The notes: a model not told the origin generated them from the sequence alone. 64,000 bases of DNA from Thalassotalea sp. (GCA_029237915.1 JAQWHD010000034.1:1-64000); one strand, 5' to 3'; positions 34,353 through 47,797 are shown, counted from the stretch's first letter. Translations and numbers: made by a program.

Positions 34353-34733
34353 GTGGTAAATATTCTTACAAAACCCGGTAAAAAATACGCAAATTTGCAA
34401 CTACTTATGCAACTTGCGGTTACCCTTCTAAGTTTTATAACCGTTTATTTTTGTTGGGGTTTTACTGCTGCACAATCGGCTTTAGCTGGTGGCGCTGTAA
34501 GTATTATACCGAACATCATATTTGCTCAAAAAGCATTTAAATTTGCTGGAGCAAGCGCCGCAAAGCAAGTCGTAGACTCGTTTAACAAGGGCGTAAAAAT
34601 AAAAATGATACTAACGGCAATCTTATTTGTATTGTGTTTTAAATTTTTGGTATTAACGCCATTAGTATTTTTTACAACGTATTCCTTAACAATGGTAGCG
34701 CCTTGGCTTACTGCCGTTGTTAATAAACTTTAA
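34353..34733 (+). CDS. atpI: ATP synthase protein I
   Basis: Small four-helix membrane protein that helps assemble the c ring. GTG start after TAGGAG. Hydrophobic segments around 22-40, 42-62, 80-98 and 103-120. Sequence conservation is low, as usual for AtpI; the position as first gene of the atp operon supports the call. Confidence 0.88.
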   Translation: MVNILTKPGKKYANLQLLMQLAVTLLSFITVYFCWGFTAAQSALAGGAVSIIPNIIFAQKAFKFAGASAAKQVVDSFNKGVKIKMILTAILFVLCFKFLVLTPLVFFTTYSLTMVAPWLTAVVNKL

Positions 34734-34758
34734 CTTTAATCAACAATAATTAGGATAA

Positions 34759-35586
<828 letters not shown>

Positions 35587-35608
35587 ATAGCTAAAGCTGT
35601 TTAGGAAA

Positions 35609-35726
35609 CGTATTCGCTCCCTTCGGGGACGACGGCAGGAAGCCTGAAATACGAGCTAAAAGGATTGAGCTAACGGCTCTTAAGGTTTAAGAGTCAACCC
35701 GAAGGGTTATTGAGCAAGGATGCTCA
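35609..35726 (+). other. Cluster of perfect RNA hairpins between atpB and atpE
   Basis: Five or more short perfect stems stand in a row: TCCC-TTCG-GGGA (35618-35629), CAGG-AAG-CCTG (35636-35646), CTCTTAA-GGT-TTAAGAG (35677-35693), AACCC-GAA-GGGTT (35696-35708) and TGAGCA-AGGA-TGCTCA (35711-35726). The first two are enclosed by CGTATT/AATACG (35609-35653), and GAGC/GCTC (35667-35679) competes with the third. No uridine run follows, so they are not simple terminators. Possible roles: processing or stability control of the atp mRNA, partial attenuation, or a dispersed repeat. Confidence 0.75.
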
Positions 35727-35785
35727 GAAAACAAATTTAATTTTATTAAATACTTTAATTTTTAACTTAACTAACTAAATAATAA

Positions 35786-36013
<228 letters not shown>

Positions 36014-36058
36014 TAATACATTTTTTATTAAACTTGAATAACTTAAGGAGGTACACAA

Positions 36059-36529
36059 ATGAATATTAACCTAACCTTAATTGGTGAATTAATCGCATTT
36101 GTCGTATTCGTAATGTTCTGTATGAAATTCGTATGGCCGCCAATTATGGCTGCTATCGAAGATCGTCAAAAAGTAATTGCTGACGGGCTTGCTGCTTCTG
36201 AACGTGCTGCTAAAGATCTTGAGCTTGCTCAAGACAATGCAAAAGCACAATTAAAAGAAGCTAAAGCACAAGCTGCTGAAATCGTTGATGGCGCGAAAAA
36301 ACGCGAAACTCAAATGATTGAAGAAGCTGCCGGCAAAGCAATTGCTGAACGTGATAAAATTATCGCTTCAGGACACGCAGAAATAGAATCAGAGCGTCAC
36401 CGTGCACGTGAAGAATTGCGCAAACAAGTTGCAGTTCTAGCCGTTGCTGGTGCAGAGAAAATTCTCGAGCGCTCTATTGATGCCGCTGCACATAGCGACA
36501 TCTTAGATAAACTAGTCGCTGAACTTTAA
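36059..36529 (+). CDS. atpF: ATP synthase subunit b
   Basis: Peripheral stalk subunit: one N-terminal membrane helix (about 5-25) followed by a long charged Ala/Glu/Lys-rich coiled coil. Length 156, as in E. coli. AGGAGG ribosome site before the start. Confidence 0.97.
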   Translation: MNINLTLIGELIAFVVFVMFCMKFVWPPIMAAIEDRQKVIADGLAASERAAKDLELAQDNAKAQLKEAKAQAAEIVDGAKKRETQMIEEAAGKAIAERDKIIASGHAEIESERHRAREELRKQVAVLAVAGAEKILERSIDAAAHSDILDKLVAEL

Positions 36530-36541
36530 GGGGAATGAGCT

Positions 36542-37075
36542 ATGTCTGAATTGACAACCGTTGCTCGTCCTTATGCTAAAGCAGCGTTCGATTATGCCGT
36601 TGAAGCTAAAGCGTTAGACACTTGGTTAGAAATGCTAGTGTTTGCCGCCGAAGTAAGCCAAAACGAAACCATTGCTACCTACCTTTCAGGTGGTATGGGT
36701 ACTGAGCAAGTTCAAAGCTTGTTCTTAAACGTTTGTGGTGAACAACTCAACGAGCAAGGTCAAAACTTTATTAAAGTGATGGCTGAGAACGGACGCCTGT
36801 TGGTGCTACCACAGGTAGTTTCAGAGTTTGTTTCATTGAAAGCAGACCTTGAAAAAGAAATATCTGTAGATGTTACTTCTGCGAAAAAATTGAAAGTAGC
36901 AGAACAAAAAACATTGAGCGCCGCGCTTGAAAAGCGTTTGGCACGTAAAGTTAAGCTAAATTGTACAGTAGATGCTACCATAGTTTCAGGTCTTGTTATC
37001 AAGGCAGGCGACATGGTAATTGATGGCTCAGTTCGTGGTAAACTGAACCGTTTAGCAGCTACACTACAATCCTAA
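36542..37075 (+). CDS. atpH: ATP synthase subunit delta
   Basis: Peripheral stalk cap linking b to F1. N-terminal [14 protein letters not shown] and C-terminal [19 protein letters not shown] are family signatures. Length 177. Twelve bases after atpF. Confidence 0.97.
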   Translation: MSELTTVARPYAKAAFDYAVEAKALDTWLEMLVFAAEVSQNETIATYLSGGMGTEQVQSLFLNVCGEQLNEQGQNFIKVMAENGRLLVLPQVVSEFVSLKADLEKEISVDVTSAKKLKVAEQKTLSAALEKRLARKVKLNCTVDATIVSGLVIKAGDMVIDGSVRGKLNRLAATLQS

Positions 37076-37089
37076 TTGGGGAACAGAGC

Positions 37090-38631
37090 ATGCAACTGAA
37101 TTCCACTGAAATCGCTGAATTGATCAAAAATCGTATTGATCAATTTGACGTTGTTAGTGAAGCTCGTAACGAAGGTACTATCGTTTCTGTAACAGATGGT
37201 ATCATTCGCATCCACGGCCTTGCTGATGCAATGCAAGGTGAGATGATCGAACTTCCTGGCAATCGTTTTGCTATCGCGTTAAACCTTGACCGAGATTCGG
37301 TCGGTGCGGTAGTTATGGGTCCTTACGCGGATCTACACGAAGGCTTAAAAGTTAAAAGTACTGGTCGTATTTTAGAAGTACCAGTAGGACGTGGCCTTTT
37401 AGGTCGTGTTGTTAACACTCTAGGCGAGCCAATTGACGAAAAAGGACCTATCGAAAACGATGGTTACGCTCCTGTTGAACGTATCGCACCTGGTGTTATC
37501 GATCGTAAATCTGTTGATGAGCCAGTTCAAACTGGTATCAAATCAATCGATTCAATGATTCCAATCGGTCGTGGTCAGCGTGAGCTAATCATCGGTGACC
37601 GTCAAATTGGTAAATCTGCGATCGCACTTGACGCAATTATTAACCAAAAGAATACTGGTATTAAGAGTATTTACGTAGCAATTGGCCAAAAAGCGTCAAC
37701 TGTTGCTAACGTTGTACGTTCTCTTGAAGAGCACGGCGCGTTATCAAATACTATCGTTGTAGTAGCATCAGCTTCTGAAGCTGCAGCATTACAATACTTA
37801 GCACCATACTCTGGTTGTACTATGGGTGAATACTTCCGTGACCGCGGTGAAGATGCACTAATCGTATATGATGATTTGTCTAAGCAAGCAGTTGCTTACC
37901 GTCAAATTTCATTACTTTTACGTCGTCCGCCAGGCCGTGAAGCCTACCCAGGTGATGTTTTCTATCTTCACTCTCGTTTATTAGAACGTGCTTCTCGTGT
38001 AAACGCAGAATACGTTGAAAAGTTCACCAACGGTGAAGTGAAAGGTAAGACTGGTTCTTTAACTGCTCTTCCTATCATTGAAACGCAAGCCGGTGACGTA
38101 TCAGCATTCGTTCCAACTAACGTAATCTCTATCACTGATGGTCAGATTTTCTTAGAGTCAAACCTATTCAACTCAGGTATCCGTCCAGCTGTTAACGCTG
38201 GTATCTCGGTATCTCGTGTTGGTGGTGCTGCACAAACTAAGATCATCAAGAAACTTGGTGGTGGTATCCGTTTAGCATTAGCTCAATATGCAGAATTAGC
38301 GGCTTTCGCTCAATTCGCATCTGATTTAGATGACGCTACTCGTGCACAATTAGAGCACGGTCAACGCGTTACTGAATTAATGAAGCAGAAGCAGTACAGC
38401 CCTATGTCTGTAGCTGAAACTGGCGTTTCATTATTTGCAGCTGAGAAAGGTTTCCTTACTGATATAGAACTGACCAAAATCGTTGATTTTGAAGCAGCTT
38501 TATTAACGTATGCTAACAATGAACATGCTGAGCTTATGGCTACCATCAACGAAACTGGTAACTACGATAAAAATATCGAAGCGGGTTTAACTAAATTGCT
38601 TGAGTCATTCAAAGCAACGCAAACCTGGTAA
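37090..38631 (+). CDS. atpA: ATP synthase subunit alpha
   Basis: Non-catalytic nucleotide-binding F1 subunit. P-loop [13 protein letters not shown] near residue 170 and the ATPase alpha/beta signature [21 protein letters not shown] are present. Length 513, identical to the E. coli size. Confidence 0.98.
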   Translation: MQLNSTEIAELIKNRIDQFDVVSEARNEGTIVSVTDGIIRIHGLADAMQGEMIELPGNRFAIALNLDRDSVGAVVMGPYADLHEGLKVKSTGRILEVPVGRGLLGRVVNTLGEPIDEKGPIENDGYAPVERIAPGVIDRKSVDEPVQTGIKSIDSMIPIGRGQRELIIGDRQIGKSAIALDAIINQKNTGIKSIYVAIGQKASTVANVVRSLEEHGALSNTIVVVASASEAAALQYLAPYSGCTMGEYFRDRGEDALIVYDDLSKQAVAYRQISLLLRRPPGREAYPGDVFYLHSRLLERASRVNAEYVEKFTNGEVKGKTGSLTALPIIETQAGDVSAFVPTNVISITDGQIFLESNLFNSGIRPAVNAGISVSRVGGAAQTKIIKKLGGGIRLALAQYAELAAFAQFASDLDDATRAQLEHGQRVTELMKQKQYSPMSVAETGVSLFAAEKGFLTDIELTKIVDFEAALLTYANNEHAELMATINETGNYDKNIEAGLTKLLESFKATQTW

Positions 38632-38655
38632 TTAATAGTTTCGGAGTGAATAGTC

Positions 38656-39516
38656 ATGGCCGGTGGTAAAGAGATAAAAACTAAGATCGGAAGTGTAAAA
38701 AATACACAGAAGATCACTAGCGCAATGGAAATGGTTGCTGCCTCAAAGATGCGCAGAGCGCAAGAATTGATGGTATCTTCTCGTCCATACGCTGAAAACA
38801 TTAGAAACGTGATCGGTCACATTGCACGCGGTCAACTTGAATATCGCCATCCTTATTTGGAAGAGCGAGAAGTTAAGCGTGTAGGCTATATCGTTATTTC
38901 TACCGACCGTGGTTTATGTGGCGGCTTAAATATTAACTTGTTCAAATCTGTGTTAAAAGATTCTGCCAAATGGCAAGGACAAGGCGCTGAAGTTGACTTA
39001 GCTGTAGTGGGCTCTAAAGCCTCTACATTCTTTGGCAGCGTAGGCGCAAATATTGTTGCACAAAAATCAGGTTTAGGTGATTCACCTTCTGTTACCGATT
39101 TAATCGGTTCAGTTAAAGTGATGTTAGATGCCTATGACAGCGGTAAAATTGACAAGTTATATGTTGTTTGCAACAAGTTTGTAAACACTATGACGCAAAA
39201 GCCAACAATCGATCAATTGTTACCTTTGCCTAAGTCAGATGATGACGCTATTACCCATCGTTGGGATTACATTTACGAACCAGACGCGCAAGCATTGCTT
39301 GATCAGTTATTGGTTCGTTATGTGGAATCTCAAGTATATCAAGGCGTGGTTGAAAACCTAGCCAGTGAACAAGCTGCCCGTATGGTAGCGATGAAAGCCG
39401 CTACAGATAATGCTGGTGACTTAATCGATGATTTACAATTGGTATACAACAAAGCTCGTCAAGCAAGTATTACCCAAGAATTGGGTGAGATTGTTGCTGG
39501 TGCAGCTGCGGTATAG
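38656..39516 (+). CDS. atpG: ATP synthase subunit gamma
   Basis: Central rotor shaft. N-terminal [20 protein letters not shown] and C-terminal [20 protein letters not shown] form the coiled coil that turns inside alpha3beta3. Length 286. Confidence 0.98.
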   Translation: MAGGKEIKTKIGSVKNTQKITSAMEMVAASKMRRAQELMVSSRPYAENIRNVIGHIARGQLEYRHPYLEEREVKRVGYIVISTDRGLCGGLNINLFKSVLKDSAKWQGQGAEVDLAVVGSKASTFFGSVGANIVAQKSGLGDSPSVTDLIGSVKVMLDAYDSGKIDKLYVVCNKFVNTMTQKPTIDQLLPLPKSDDDAITHRWDYIYEPDAQALLDQLLVRYVESQVYQGVVENLASEQAARMVAMKAATDNAGDLIDDLQLVYNKARQASITQELGEIVAGAAAV

Positions 39517-39536
39517 GCAGAGAGTTTAATTAATAG

Positions 39537-40937
<1,401 letters not shown>

Positions 40938-40967
40938 TTTTGCCTAGTTTAGGCACAGGAGACTAAT

Positions 40968-41393
40968 ATGTCAGCTATAACGGTACATTTGGATGTAGTA
41001 AGTGCAGAAGAGAGTTTATTCTCGGGCAGCATTGAATCATTACAAATTTCAGGTACGGAAGGTGAGCTAGGTATTATGCCTGGTCACGCACCTTTATTAT
41101 CGGCCTTAAAACCGGGTATGGCGCGTATTGTTAAACAACATGGCGAGGAAGAAATTATTTATCTTTCTGGCGGCATGTTGGAAGTTCAACCTAACAGCGT
41201 TACAGTATTAGCCGATGTGGCTGTACGTAGTGATGACTTAGATGAACAATCTGCTCTAAACGCTAAGCAACGTGCTGAAGAACACATTCACAACGCAAGT
41301 GGTGATGTTGACTACGCTGAAGTTGCTGCAGAACTAGCTAGAGCGGTAGCGCAATTACGTGTTATCCAAGAAGCAAACAGAAATAGAAAGTAA
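40968..41393 (+). CDS. atpC: ATP synthase subunit epsilon
   Basis: Regulatory rotor subunit that inhibits ATP hydrolysis. Beta-sandwich start [19 protein letters not shown] and [16 protein letters not shown] are typical; C-terminal helical hairpin present. Length 141. Last gene of the operon, followed by a terminator. Confidence 0.97.
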   Translation: MSAITVHLDVVSAEESLFSGSIESLQISGTEGELGIMPGHAPLLSALKPGMARIVKQHGEEEIIYLSGGMLEVQPNSVTVLADVAVRSDDLDEQSALNAKQRAEEHIHNASGDVDYAEVAAELARAVAQLRVIQEANRNRK

Positions 41394-41410
41394 CTTGTTA
41401 CTTCTAATGT

Positions 41411-41436
41411 AAAAGGCACCTTAGGGTGCCTTTTTT
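41411..41436 (+). terminator. atp operon terminator
   Basis: AAAAGGCACC pairs with GGTGCCTTTT around TTAG, then further Ts. Confidence 0.88.
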
Positions 41437-41533
41437 ATTGCCTGAAATATCTGACATACACACCAGATAGTAAAATATATGACAGTATTACTAATTCTTA
41501 AAATACCAACTAAATCAAGAATTAAGTAAAGTG

Positions 41534-43360
41534 TTACTTTAATTCAAATATACTTTGTTTTACTTCAATATCAGGAGTACCTATTGCTAATGGTTTACCA
41601 AAAATAATTGATATATCGCGGCTTAAATCTTGGTGAGTGGTTTCACGAAGTTCACTATTAGTAGCTCGAGACCACCTTCTTTCCCACAAACCATTCAAAT
41701 AAAATGGCACTATTACACCATCAACTTCATCGATAACACGTTCAATGCCTGATATAAATACACTTAGCGAACTATTAAGGGTTATGGCTGCATCAGGAAA
41801 TAAACAGGCCACCTCGCCATCTTTAAGCGCTTGATTAACTAAGGCAAGTGATTCGTTACTATTCGCATCACAAATAGGGATAGCATCGAATAATTTAGCG
41901 ATAGGCTTTATATACCATAGTTCATAGCACCTACGTTGCATAACAAAACGTACTTTACGGGGGCACGCCATTTGTAGAACTAAACCGTCAATCCAGCTAA
42001 TATGATTACCAACTAACAATACTGCGCCACCAGCAGGCAAGTTATCAAAACCAAGGATCTTCAGTTTATAACGACATTGGATAACAAATGGAGCGAGCAT
42101 TCGGGTTAATGAATGCGGTAATTGATATACAGTAAAGAGTGCACCGGCTAACGCAATTGCCATTAGCACATAAAAAACACCTACACTGCTCATGCCATAA
42201 GACACTAATGCGATTGTCACCATTAAAGAACTTAACATGGCTACATTTTGCACCCAATTATTACCAGCTAATACTGTCCCTAATTCATCTTCTTTTGCGC
42301 TGTATTGCATTAAAGAGTTAAGTGGCACAATAAATAAGCCACCAGTAACACCTAAACCAAGGAAAGTAAGAGCCATAGAAATACTTGATTCAAGAGTCGC
42401 GATAGTACCAAGTAATAAAGCAAAACTTATGGCCGAAATTGGAATAATACCTAGCTCTATATGATGTTTAGAAATACGTGCAGCAAACAATGAACCTAGA
42501 ACAATACCAATACCGGTGCTAGCCATAATACCTTGGATCACTAAGGTGTTATTTTCAGATAAGACCTCTTTAGCAAAAGCAGGGAATGTAGCCAGCATAA
42601 CTTGTGATACCGACCAAAACATCGATAAACCAACAATCGATAACCAAATAGTGCGGTTAACAAAAATCTTTTTTAAATTACTCGCTAAGTATCCGCCTTT
42701 AATATAGTTTTTGCGATTAAAGGACATACTGTTATCAACTGGTTTTGTCTGTTTTATTTGGCAAGAGAACCACCACTCAATTACTGACAGTGCAACCATT
42801 ACCCAACCAAGAACAACCACGCCCTTTAAGATTACGCTGCTATTGGTTAAATCTGTGTCAGCAAGCAATAACTCAAACAAAGCAGAGAAAACAATAGTAC
42901 CTAACAAAATAGACACTATGGTTACTGCCTGTACTAATGCATTACCTTGGGCCAAATGGTCGACACCGACTAACTCTTTTAAATAACCATACTTAGCAGG
43001 TGAATATATAGCAGATTGAATACCCATTAATAGTGTTAAACAAAATGCACCAATAAACCAACCTTGGTAATAACACAAAGTTATGAGTAAGGTAGCAACA
43101 ATGGCAACCAAAGCACTGTTTCGCATTATGGTTGGTTTGGGGTATTTATCTGATAAATAACCCGAAGGAGAAAACAGAAAAATAAAGGGTAAAAGTATTA
43201 GCGCATTTAATACTGCAGTTAGTACTATTTGAATATCACCATCGTAAATTTTGAATACGGTATTTTGGACAATTATTTTGTGTCCTAAATCGACAAAAGC
43301 ATTAATAAATACCATGGCGATATAAGCAAAAAAACCTTTGAAAACAAATAACTGTTTCAT
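41534..43360 (-). CDS. MFS transporter fused to PlsC-type acyltransferase
   Basis: Residues 1-410 form an MFS-like region of about twelve membrane helices similar to the lysophospholipid transporter LplT, including PSGYLSDKYPKP. A soluble acyltransferase domain follows, with the HX4D motif in NHISWID and a degenerate FPDAAIT in place of FPEGTRT. The arrangement suggests import of lysophospholipid and re-acylation at the inner face. The acyl-ACP synthetase domain found at the end of E. coli Aas is absent. The substrate is inferred from domain identity. Located between atpC and glmU, leftward. Confidence 0.85.
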   Translation of the reverse strand: MKQLFVFKGFFAYIAMVFINAFVDLGHKIIVQNTVFKIYDGDIQIVLTAVLNALILLPFIFLFSPSGYLSDKYPKPTIMRNSALVAIVATLLITLCYYQGWFIGAFCLTLLMGIQSAIYSPAKYGYLKELVGVDHLAQGNALVQAVTIVSILLGTIVFSALFELLLADTDLTNSSVILKGVVVLGWVMVALSVIEWWFSCQIKQTKPVDNSMSFNRKNYIKGGYLASNLKKIFVNRTIWLSIVGLSMFWSVSQVMLATFPAFAKEVLSENNTLVIQGIMASTGIGIVLGSLFAARISKHHIELGIIPISAISFALLLGTIATLESSISMALTFLGLGVTGGLFIVPLNSLMQYSAKEDELGTVLAGNNWVQNVAMLSSLMVTIALVSYGMSSVGVFYVLMAIALAGALFTVYQLPHSLTRMLAPFVIQCRYKLKILGFDNLPAGGAVLLVGNHISWIDGLVLQMACPRKVRFVMQRRCYELWYIKPIAKLFDAIPICDANSNESLALVNQALKDGEVACLFPDAAITLNSSLSVFISGIERVIDEVDGVIVPFYLNGLWERRWSRATNSELRETTHQDLSRDISIIFGKPLAIGTPDIEVKQSIFELK

Positions 43361-43842
43361 GACTTCCCTTAAGTGTTATGTACTTATTACTAACGAGTTT
43401 TTTGACTTTGCGTTTAATTACTTATACTAACGTGAATTTGCTAGCGAGTGGGAAACATTATCCTCGAACGGTAATTAAATATTAGCCACATATAAATCCA
43501 ATTGATTTTTAATTAACACGTTCGTTACAACAAACTATTGCAGGGTTTTACAATTGGTTAACGGACTTATCCCTAAGTTGTCGCTATTATTTAACACAGT
43601 TAACTTTCATAGTTTTGCTCATGGAGATGCTATATGCATAATTACCATGGATGGAATTATTATGTTTTCCTCCCTGAAATGCTATATTTTTATGCCACCT
43701 ATCTTAGGTGGTTTTTTTTTGCCAAAATTTAAATGACAATTACCGATCAAATAAACCGAGAAAAACATAATTAGATTAGAAATTTGACTGGATCAGCGCT
43801 AAAATAAACTTAATTTATATCATCATCTTATTTGGATCTTTT
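43361..43842. other. Intergenic region with an orphan plus-strand terminator
   Basis: This 482-base gap separates two divergent genes and should hold both promoters. In addition a strong plus-strand terminator at 43694-43720 stands about 120 bases before glmU with no recognised gene in front of it. A 60-codon frame (43554-43736) runs through the terminator and is not credible as protein. A short noncoding transcript is possible. Confidence 0.5.
43694..43720 (+). terminator. Strong terminator with no assigned gene
   Basis: CCACCT pairs with AGGTGG around ATCTT, followed by nine Ts. Confidence 0.75.
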
Positions 43843-45201
43843 ATGTCTCTTTCCGTTGTTATCTTAGCCGCAGGTAAAGGCACTCGCATGCGCTCAAACC
43901 TACCTAAGGTTTTACACCCTGTTGCTCACCAGTCTATGGTTGAGCATGTTATCGACTCTGCTCGTTCGGTTAACTCAGACAATATCTATTTAGTATATGG
44001 TTTTGGCGGTGAGTTATTACAAACTCGCATTCAAGGTGATGACTTAACGTTCGTTGAACAAAAAGAGCAACTAGGCACTGGTCATGCGGTTGATATGGCC
44101 AGCCCATTCTTAAAAGATGATGAAGACGTGCTTGTGCTTTACGGTGATGTACCACTAACCAAAGTATCAACATTAGAAAAACTCATTGCAGCAAAGCAAG
44201 ATGGTGGCATGGCATTACTAACCGTTAAACTGGCTAACCCTAGCGGTTATGGTCGCATTATGCGCCTAGGCGGACACGTAGTTGGTATTGTTGAACAAAA
44301 AGATGCTTCTACAGAGCAACTACTTATTGATGAATGTAATACCGGTATATTGCTTGCCAATGGCGGTGACTTAAAACGTTGGTTATCAAACCTATCTAAC
44401 GACAACGCGCAAGGCGAATACTACCTTACTGATATTATTGCTATGGCGCACAGCGAAGGCATTAATATTGCCACCGCTCACCCTGATACAGAAATTGAAG
44501 TAGAAGGCGCAAATAACCGAGTACAGCTTGCTAATTTAGAGCGAGCCTACCAACTACGTAAAGCTGAAGAGTTAATGATTGCTGGCGCAAGTTTGCGTGA
44601 TCCTAATCGTATCGATATTCGCGGTAACGTAACTATTGGTAGTGAAGTACAAATTGATATTAACTGTATTTTTGAAGGTGACGTCAGCTTAGCTGATGAT
44701 GTAACTATTGGTGCTAACTGTATTATCATCAATAGCCAAATAGGCAAAGGCGCAACTATTAAGCCAAACAGTATTATTGAAAATGCACAAATTGGTGAAG
44801 ATTGTTCAGCAGGGCCTTTTGCCCGTATTCGCCCTGGCACAATTATGAAAACCAACTCTCACGTTGGTAACTTTGTTGAAATGAAAAACACCACTATGGA
44901 TGAAGGCGCAAAAGCTGGGCATTTAACTTATCTTGGCGATGCCGAAATTGGCAAAAAAGTGAATATTGGCGCAGGTACTATTACTTGTAACTATGACGGC
45001 GTAAATAAGTCAAAAACCATTATTGGCGACGGCGCATTTATTGGTTCTAACGCATCGTTAGTTGCTCCGCTAACTATCGGCAAAATGGCCACAACTGGCG
45101 CGGGCTCAACTATTGGCAAAGATGTTGAAGATGGTCAGTTAGCGATAGCGCGTGCTAAGCAGCGTAATTTAGATGGTTGGAAACGACCTACTAAAAAGTG
45201 A
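43843..45201 (+). CDS. glmU: Bifunctional GlcNAc-1-phosphate uridyltransferase / glucosamine-1-phosphate acetyltransferase
   Basis: Makes UDP-GlcNAc for peptidoglycan and lipopolysaccharide. The N-terminal pyrophosphorylase has [20 protein letters not shown]. The C-terminal left-handed beta-helix shows hexapeptide repeats and the acetyltransferase residues around [20 protein letters not shown]. Length 452. The atp-glmU linkage is common in gammaproteobacteria. Confidence 0.98.
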   Translation: MSLSVVILAAGKGTRMRSNLPKVLHPVAHQSMVEHVIDSARSVNSDNIYLVYGFGGELLQTRIQGDDLTFVEQKEQLGTGHAVDMASPFLKDDEDVLVLYGDVPLTKVSTLEKLIAAKQDGGMALLTVKLANPSGYGRIMRLGGHVVGIVEQKDASTEQLLIDECNTGILLANGGDLKRWLSNLSNDNAQGEYYLTDIIAMAHSEGINIATAHPDTEIEVEGANNRVQLANLERAYQLRKAEELMIAGASLRDPNRIDIRGNVTIGSEVQIDINCIFEGDVSLADDVTIGANCIIINSQIGKGATIKPNSIIENAQIGEDCSAGPFARIRPGTIMKTNSHVGNFVEMKNTTMDEGAKAGHLTYLGDAEIGKKVNIGAGTITCNYDGVNKSKTIIGDGAFIGSNASLVAPLTIGKMATTGAGSTIGKDVEDGQLAIARAKQRNLDGWKRPTKK

Positions 45202-45232
45202 TCTAGTTACACCAAGTAGATTATTAATAATT

Positions 45233-45256
45233 AAAGCAGCTTAGGCTGCTTTTTTA
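45233..45256 (+). terminator. glmU terminator
   Basis: AAAGCAGC pairs with GCTGCTTT around TTAG, then T run. Confidence 0.85.
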
Positions 45257-45350
45257 TTGAATAAAATCATTACTGTAAATATGATGTTAATCAATAAGGG
45301 CTGGTTTTAACTGAGTTAATCTCTAACTAGGTACTTAATAAGGCGCTATT

Positions 45351-45611
45351 GTGACAGAAGCAAAGTTAATAAAAATATTAAAGTACGTCATTGTATTGGG
45401 GTTATCTTTACTCTTACTGGGTCATTACCTCTTAGAATATGCTAATTTACCCGAGAAAATGGGCGTAACCGGTATGGTGATCAGCGCAAGTTGTATCGCT
45501 TTTGGTTTGATTTTATCTTTGCCAACTAAAATGTATTTAACCTTTGTTTTGGTTAAAAGAGAAAATGATAAGAAACAAAAGAAAAAAGCTACAAAAGAGA
45601 AAACCAATTAA
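45351..45611 (+). CDS. Small two-helix membrane protein, unknown function
   Basis: Not recognised. The 86-residue product has a short amphipathic start, two hydrophobic segments (about 10-27 and 41-57) and a very basic lysine-rich tail (KKQKKKATKEK). GTG start preceded by AAGGCG. The positive tail predicts a cytoplasmic C-terminus. No partner is evident next to it. Confidence 0.55.
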   Translation: MTEAKLIKILKYVIVLGLSLLLLGHYLLEYANLPEKMGVTGMVISASCIAFGLILSLPTKMYLTFVLVKRENDKKQKKKATKEKTN

Positions 45612-45795
45612 AAGAATCGCTAATAATTATTTTATTTGTAATATGAATTTAATGACAAAAACCGTATTGGCTTAGTGTATGGCAGTGAAGGTAGACCGAG
45701 TGGGCGGTGGAAAATAAAAATCCGTACGCCATTATGTTTGACGTTGCTTATCACTGGTAAATTGCCATTTAAAGCCAGGAGCGCCATTAACAAAT

Positions 45796-45826
45796 CCCCT
45801 TATTAAAATCGCAGCATAATAAGGGG
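45796..45826 (-). terminator. Perfect 10-bp hairpin after the desaturase gene
   Basis: CCCCTTATTA and TAATAAGGGG form an uninterrupted stem around an 11-base loop, 27 bases after the desaturase stop. On the minus strand it is followed by ATTTGTT, so termination is plausible but the T tract is weak. Confidence 0.55.
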
Positions 45827-45852
45827 TAGATCAAACCTAACTAAACTTTTCC

Positions 45853-47742
45853 TTATAAGCTTATTTCTAAAGTCGCACCCTTAGCTCTACTCACACAGGG
45901 AGTGAATAAACCTTGGTTTTGGTGTTCATCATCATTTAAGACAATGTCTTTATGCTCTACTTCACCTTGCGTTACCTTACACTTACACGTTCCACATACG
46001 CCATTCTCACAAGAAATAGGGATAAATATTTTATGCTCTTGTAACACCTGTACTATGGTTTTATCTACTGGGATATCAAACTCTTGCTCGCGTCCTTTAA
46101 TGCTTAATTTAAAAGGTTTAGCATCGACTGGGACAATTGCTCCAGTAAAACTTTCTTTATTGAATTGCTCGCTATTTAAGCCGGCAGCTTCAGCAGAACC
46201 CTCAATATAATTCATAAATCCTGCAGGGCCGCATACATACACATCGGCTTGTTTATTTGCTGATAAAATTTTCTCAGCGTCAATGTTAGCGGTATCAACA
46301 TCATCAACATATACCGCAATAGAATCGGCAAATGGTAATGCTTGCCATTGATTTTTAAATGCCCACTTACTTTGCGTTGCTACGCAGTAATGAAATTCAA
46401 ACTCGGTATTGGTTTGATGAAGTTGCCATGCCATTGACAACATAGGCGTAATACCGATACCGCCGGCAAAAAGCACTACTTTAGTTGCTGGTTTTAAGCC
46501 AAATAAGTTACGAGGCTTGCTGATGATAATCGTATCGCCAACCTTGAATTGTTGATGTAGCTGCTTTGAACCGCCGCGGCCATTTTCTTCTTTTTGTACG
46601 GCAATTACATACTCATTAGTATTACTTGGATCATTACATAAAGAATACTGGCGCACTAAGCCTGGTGCTATTTCTACATCGACATGAGCACCTGGGGTAA
46701 ACTCTGGTAATGCTTCGCCTGCATTGGTAGATACTAAGGTATAAGAGTTAATACCGTCTGCAACTTCAGTTATCACCTTAATTGCAACCGCTAACTTACC
46801 TTGTTCTTGTAAATTTCTGGCAATATTACTTTGATTTAATTCGGTGTACGTTTCAGCATCAATACCTATGTTAACCAACTCTTGGCGTTCAAATACATCT
46901 TTACCTAATTGCCATGCTTGCCAGTTTCTATAAATAGGCATACTTGGGTATAAGTGATGCATTAAATGACGATTTTGACCAAAGTAAACCTTAGCAAAAG
47001 CATTATCAAAACCACGAATTACCGATGTAGTTTTAAACGGGCTACTTTCCTTTACTTCACACTTATCACTTGGATGTTGTACATAAGCAAACATATAAAT
47101 TGCTACAGCAACGCCAATACGCTGCGGGATAAAATACAGCATGGTAAATTCATACCAATAGCTTGAAGAAAAGCCAATAATCAAAATAGTCATGTAAGCA
47201 GCAAAGCCGATCATGTTTGCTATATGAGTGTTTTTTGATGCTCCCTTACGGTTTTTAAATGACCAATAGTTCCAATACAAATCTTGAGTGAAGACTTTAA
47301 GCGTTCGAACTAAAGTATTGCCATGATATAAATATTCATCAGGATCTTCTTCACCACAAGTATCTTTATGATGGGTTAAATGCTGATGTCTAAACACTAA
47401 AACAGGCATATGAGGATACGGAATAAACGTTAGTATATTGGTAAGCCAATCGTTCAACCTTTTATTACGCGACATAATTAAGTGCGACGCTTCATGTACC
47501 GTTAAGATAAAAATAAAAAACGTGTAAGTACTTAATATAGTGACCCATAAAGCAGAAACATCACCTTGTAACCAGAAATATGAAAGCCCCGCCCAAGCAA
47601 GTAGCGCGGTGATACAAGATAGCATGATCACCCAATTTAGTTGAGGAACGTAAAGTAATTTTTTAAATGCAGGGCGCTGAGATAACAAAGTTAAATCGGC
47701 TATTGCCGCTTCATTAAAATTCCCTTTGGTGGCTGTTGTCAT
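45853..47742 (-). CDS. Fatty acid desaturase fused to ferredoxin-type reductase
   Basis: Three modules in one 629-residue chain. A membrane desaturase comes first, with histidine boxes HEASH, HQHLTHH and HHLYP. An FAD/NAD-binding reductase follows (RQYSLCNDP, GGIGITPMLS), then a C-terminal plant-type 2Fe-2S domain with cysteines in CENGVCGTCKC and a last one in TPCVSRA. It should carry electrons from NAD(P)H to the di-iron centre within one polypeptide. The start at MTTATKGNF is chosen because a longer frame would run through the operators. Divergent from a tetR gene that probably controls it. Confidence 0.88.
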   Translation of the reverse strand: MTTATKGNFNEAAIADLTLLSQRPAFKKLLYVPQLNWVIMLSCITALLAWAGLSYFWLQGDVSALWVTILSTYTFFIFILTVHEASHLIMSRNKRLNDWLTNILTFIPYPHMPVLVFRHQHLTHHKDTCGEEDPDEYLYHGNTLVRTLKVFTQDLYWNYWSFKNRKGASKNTHIANMIGFAAYMTILIIGFSSSYWYEFTMLYFIPQRIGVAVAIYMFAYVQHPSDKCEVKESSPFKTTSVIRGFDNAFAKVYFGQNRHLMHHLYPSMPIYRNWQAWQLGKDVFERQELVNIGIDAETYTELNQSNIARNLQEQGKLAVAIKVITEVADGINSYTLVSTNAGEALPEFTPGAHVDVEIAPGLVRQYSLCNDPSNTNEYVIAVQKEENGRGGSKQLHQQFKVGDTIIISKPRNLFGLKPATKVVLFAGGIGITPMLSMAWQLHQTNTEFEFHYCVATQSKWAFKNQWQALPFADSIAVYVDDVDTANIDAEKILSANKQADVYVCGPAGFMNYIEGSAEAAGLNSEQFNKESFTGAIVPVDAKPFKLSIKGREQEFDIPVDKTIVQVLQEHKIFIPISCENGVCGTCKCKVTQGEVEHKDIVLNDDEHQNQGLFTPCVSRAKGATLEISL

Positions 47743-47762
47743 GATCTTACCAATAATGTTTA

Positions 47763-47797
47763 TGTACCGATTGATACATAATGTACCAATCGATACA
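47763..47797. promoter_or_regulatory. Tandem TetR-type operators over the desaturase promoter
   Basis: Two imperfect 16-bp palindromes, TGTACCGATTGATACA and TGTACCAATCGATACA, sit 19 bases apart start to start. On the minus strand a TTTACA-N17-TACATT promoter spans the second box and ends at its edge with the first, 37 bases before the desaturase start. The tetR gene lies on the other side. Confidence 0.75.

Noticed and set aside
43554-43736. A 60-codon frame upstream of glmU
   Set aside because: It runs through a strong transcription terminator and has no convincing ribosome site, so a coding role is unlikely.
45796-45826. Long palindrome as a mobile-element end
   Set aside because: It is single, next to a stop codon and better explained as a transcript-end hairpin.
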